A stretch of DNA of 7,164 nt from Burkholderia sp. (GTDB lineage Bacteria > Pseudomonadota > Gammaproteobacteria > Burkholderiales > Burkholderiaceae). The DNA lies in assembly GCF_018375725.1 (NCBI RefSeq), contig NZ_JAHACR010000227.1, positions 1 through 7,164 on the forward strand, written 5' to 3'. Below, piece after piece: positions 5,290-7,164 of this stretch; the stretch's first letter is position 1; each line of letters begins with the position of its first letter. The notes under the pieces were generated by a model. That model searched no databases, had not been told where the DNA came from, and worked only from the letters and a program-made list of their open reading frames with translations. A program made the translations under genes and the position numbers.

Positions 5290-6396
5290 ATGTCCAATCT
5301 GAGCGACGCGCTTCAGTTGAAGTCGGCACACAGCCAGCTTCCAGTCACGGCTTACTTCGATGAGGCGCTCCTGGCGCGCGAAATCGAAACACTTTTCAAG
5401 CAAGGACCTCGCTACGTCGGGCACGAATTGATGGTGCCCGAAGCGGGGAATTATTTTGCGCTGCCATCGGAGAACGAAGGCCGCGTACTGGTTCGCGGGC
5501 AAGCGGACCAGATCGAACTGCTGTCAAACGTCTGCCGCCACCGGCAGGCGATCATGCTGAACGGGCGCGGTCACGCGCAGAATATCGTGTGCCCGCTGCA
5601 TCGCTGGACATACGATCTGGAAGGCCAGCTGCTCGGCGCGCCCCACTTCCCTGACAAGCCCTGCCTGAATCTCGGCAAATCCCCGCTGCAGAACTGGCAA
5701 GGGATGCTGTTCGAGGCGGAAGGCCGGAACATCGCGCGGGATCTGGCGAATCTCGGCACGAAGCATCACTTCGATTTCTCCGAGTACCAGTTCGATCACG
5801 TCGAAGTCCACGAGTGCAATTACAACTGGAAGACGTTCATCGAGGTCTATCTCGAGGATTACCACGTCGTCCCGTTCCACCCGGGCCTCGGCAGCTTCGT
5901 GTCGTGCGACGATCTCAAGTGGGAGTTCGGCGACTGGTACAGCGTGCAGACGGTCGGCGTGCATCATGGACTCTCGAAACCGGGCAGCCCGACATACCAG
6001 AAGTGGCACGAGCAGGTCCTCAAGTTCCGCAACGGCGTGCCGCCGGAGTTCGGCGCGATCTGGATGGTCTATTACCCGGGCCTGATGATCGAGTGGTATC
6101 CGCACGTGCTCGTCGTGTCGTGGCTGATTCCGCGCGGGCCGCAGAAGACGACCAACATCGTCGAGTTCTATTACCCCGAGGAAATTGCGCTGTTCGAGCG
6201 CGAATTCGTCGAGGCCGAGCGTGCCGCATACATGGAAACCGCCATCGAGGACGACGAGATCGCAATGCGCATGGATGCGGGCCGTCGTGCGCTGATGGAG
6301 CGCGGCGAATCGCAGGTCGGGCCGTATCAAAGCCCGATGGAAGACGGTATGCAGCACTTCCACGAATTCCTGCGCCGTCAGCTCGGCGACATCTGA
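5290..6396 (+). CDS. Rieske [2Fe-2S] non-heme iron oxygenase, alpha-subunit type, substrate unknown
   Basis: The 368-residue protein has the two-domain layout of ring-hydroxylating or N-demethylating oxygenase alpha subunits. The Rieske cluster motif is Cys82-x-His84, sixteen residues, Cys101-x2-His104. The catalytic domain has NWKTFIE (179-185), then Glu189-x2-His192-x4-His197 as the mononuclear iron site, with Asp321 or Asp322 the likely third ligand. Such enzymes take electrons from a reductase through the Rieske centre and activate O2 at the iron. Glu189 stands where most of the family has the bridging Asp, as in carnitine oxygenase CntA and glycine-betaine-type enzymes, which hints at a non-aromatic substrate but does not prove it. 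There is no signal peptide or membrane segment, so it is probably cytoplasmic. It is divergent from xseB, followed by its own terminator, and no beta subunit, ferredoxin or reductase lies in view. The family call is firm; naming a substrate would be a guess. Confidence 0.93.
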   Translation: MSNLSDALQLKSAHSQLPVTAYFDEALLAREIETLFKQGPRYVGHELMVPEAGNYFALPSENEGRVLVRGQADQIELLSNVCRHRQAIMLNGRGHAQNIVCPLHRWTYDLEGQLLGAPHFPDKPCLNLGKSPLQNWQGMLFEAEGRNIARDLANLGTKHHFDFSEYQFDHVEVHECNYNWKTFIEVYLEDYHVVPFHPGLGSFVSCDDLKWEFGDWYSVQTVGVHHGLSKPGSPTYQKWHEQVLKFRNGVPPEFGAIWMVYYPGLMIEWYPHVLVVSWLIPRGPQKTTNIVEFYYPEEIALFEREFVEAERAAYMETAIEDDEIAMRMDAGRRALMERGESQVGPYQSPMEDGMQHFHEFLRRQLGDI

Positions 6397-6406
6397 CGCT
6401 CGGCGC

Positions 6407-6425
6407 CGGTGCGGCTTCGGCACCG
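6407..6425 (+). repeat. Short hairpin between the Rieske stop codon and its terminator
   Basis: CGGTGC (6407-6412) and GCACCG (6420-6425) can form a 6-bp stem with a seven-base loop. It lacks a T-tract, so it is not a terminator itself. It could protect the mRNA 3' end, or be incidental in GC-rich sequence. Confidence 0.3.
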
Positions 6426-6437
6426 CGATGCATGACG

Positions 6438-6465
6438 AAAAGGCGGGCTTCGGCCCGCCTTTTTT
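6438..6465 (+). terminator. Intrinsic terminator of the Rieske gene (UUCG tetraloop)
   Basis: GGCGGGC (6442-6448) and GCCCGCC (6453-6459) close a TTCG tetraloop with a C-G closing pair, a very stable arrangement. T6 follows at 6460-6465, and A4 precedes the stem and can extend it. It lies about 45 bases after the Rieske stop and separates that gene from the sulfurtransferase. Confidence 0.92.
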
Positions 6466-6510
6466 GTTTAGACTTAGAGTATCCGGCCGTTTGCCCAATC
6501 GGGAGCCGTC

Positions 6511-7164
6511 ATGACCCATACTCATTACACCACACTCATTTCCGCGGCCAATCTCGCCGAACTTCTCGCCACCGCGCCCGACAGCATCGCGCTGTTCGAC
6601 TGCCGCTTCGATCTCACGAATACCGGCGCGGGCGAAGCCGCCTATGCGGCCGGGCACATTCCCGGCGCCCAATATCTTCATCTCGATCGCGATCTGTCCG
6701 GCCGGAAGACCGGCACCAACGGTCGCCATCCGCTGCCGTCGCGCGATGCGCTCGTCTCGACGCTCGCCGACCGCGGGCTGAAGCAAGGGCAGCAGGTTGT
6801 CGTCTACGACGCGCAAGGCGGCGCCTATGCTGCGCGCCTGTGGTGGCTGCTGCGCTGGCTCGGCCACGATTCGGTCGCCGTCCTCGATGGCGGCCTGCAG
6901 GCATGGGAAGCCGCCGGCCAGCCATTGACGACCGAAGTGCCGCGCGTCTCGCGCGGCGACTTCCGCGCGCTGCCGCCGCTCGAATCGACGGTCGATGCGC
7001 AAGCCGTACTCGCGAACCTCACGACCCGTGCGCGGGTCGTCATCGACGCGCGCGCCCCGGATCGCTACCGCGGTGAAAACGAAACGATCGATCCCGTCGG
7101 GGGGCATATTCCCGGCGCACGCAATCGTTTCTTCAAGGACAACCTGACCGCCGACGGCCGCTTC
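6511..7164 (+). CDS. Two-domain rhodanese-type sulfurtransferase, N-terminal 218 residues (3' end outside window)
   Basis: This resembles thiosulfate or 3-mercaptopyruvate sulfurtransferases (SseA type), which move sulfane sulfur through a cysteine persulfide. The frame runs open to the window edge. GGGAG (6501-6505) lies five bases before ATG, fixing the start. The first rhodanese domain covers about 8-138: DCR at 30-32, AGHIPGA at 47-53, a loop at 100-106 (DAQGGAY) and LDGG at 125-128. In that loop Asp100 occupies the place of the catalytic Cys, as is usual for the inactive N-terminal domain of tandem enzymes. The second domain starts near 160, with IDAR (178-181), RYRG (185-188) and GGHIPGA (197-203). 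Its catalytic Cys loop, which would separate thiosulfate from mercaptopyruvate preference, lies beyond the window. A terminator separates it from the Rieske gene. I see no convincing promoter in the 45 bases between that terminator and the start. The family is secure; the exact enzyme is not. Confidence 0.92.
   Translation, partial: MTHTHYTTLISAANLAELLATAPDSIALFDCRFDLTNTGAGEAAYAAGHIPGAQYLHLDRDLSGRKTGTNGRHPLPSRDALVSTLADRGLKQGQQVVVYDAQGGAYAARLWWLLRWLGHDSVAVLDGGLQAWEAAGQPLTTEVPRVSRGDFRALPPLESTVDAQAVLANLTTRARVVIDARAPDRYRGENETIDPVGGHIPGARNRFFKDNLTADGRF

Noticed and set aside
5524..7107. A 527-codon open frame on the - strand, opposite the Rieske and sulfurtransferase genes.
   Set aside because: It runs through the Rieske terminator and two clear + strand genes, and its translation is Arg-rich with no recognisable motif. 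It is a shadow frame.
1..7164. CRISPR arrays, tRNA or rRNA genes, insertion sequences, attachment sites, or a multi-gene defence or accessory system.
   Set aside because: Nothing matching these is visible on either strand. The coding content is core metabolism and RNA/DNA maintenance, and the only repeats are short hairpins and dyads.

Overview
The window is a high-GC stretch of ordinary bacterial chromosome. Protein sequences (FolE2, DXS, IspA and TsaD) and gene order point to a betaproteobacterium, most likely Burkholderia or a close relative. This rests on remembered family sequences, not on a search. I see no tRNA, rRNA, CRISPR array, insertion sequence, phage gene or tract of foreign base composition.

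Layout, left to right. (1) 2-799 (+): the C-terminal three quarters of tsaD, a tRNA t6A-modification enzyme. It is followed by a hairpin at 826-859 that can terminate transcription in both directions. (2) 882-1691 (-): folE2, a GTP cyclohydrolase of the alternative type that opens the folate pathway. (3) 1692-1853: a 162-base gap holding the terminator of the next operon and the short folE2 leader. (4) 5020 down to 1854 (-): xseB-ispA-dxs, in the order known from Escherichia coli. These encode the small subunit of exonuclease VII, farnesyl diphosphate synthase and the first enzyme of the MEP isoprenoid pathway. xseB and ispA overlap by ATGA, and an 84-base gap without a terminator precedes dxs. 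(5) 5021-5289: a divergent intergenic region with two perfect inverted repeats and several promoter-like elements. (6) 5290-6396 (+): a Rieske non-heme iron oxygenase of unknown substrate, closed by a strong UUCG-loop terminator. (7) 6511-7164 (+): the first 218 codons of a two-domain rhodanese-type sulfurtransferase, cut by the window edge.

How the genes work together: DXS makes DXP from pyruvate and glyceraldehyde 3-phosphate at the head of the pathway. IspA condenses the C5 products to C15 farnesyl diphosphate for quinones, undecaprenyl phosphate and other terpenoids. xseB shares their transcript without an obvious metabolic link. FolE2 and TsaD are separate housekeeping units. The Rieske gene is the least explained part: it is transcribed away from the isoprenoid operon, has no reductase partner in view, and carries a glutamate where most Rieske oxygenases have the bridging aspartate. 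I did not find a clearly new system. The items most worth a second look are this oxygenase and the paired dyads in the region it shares with xseB.
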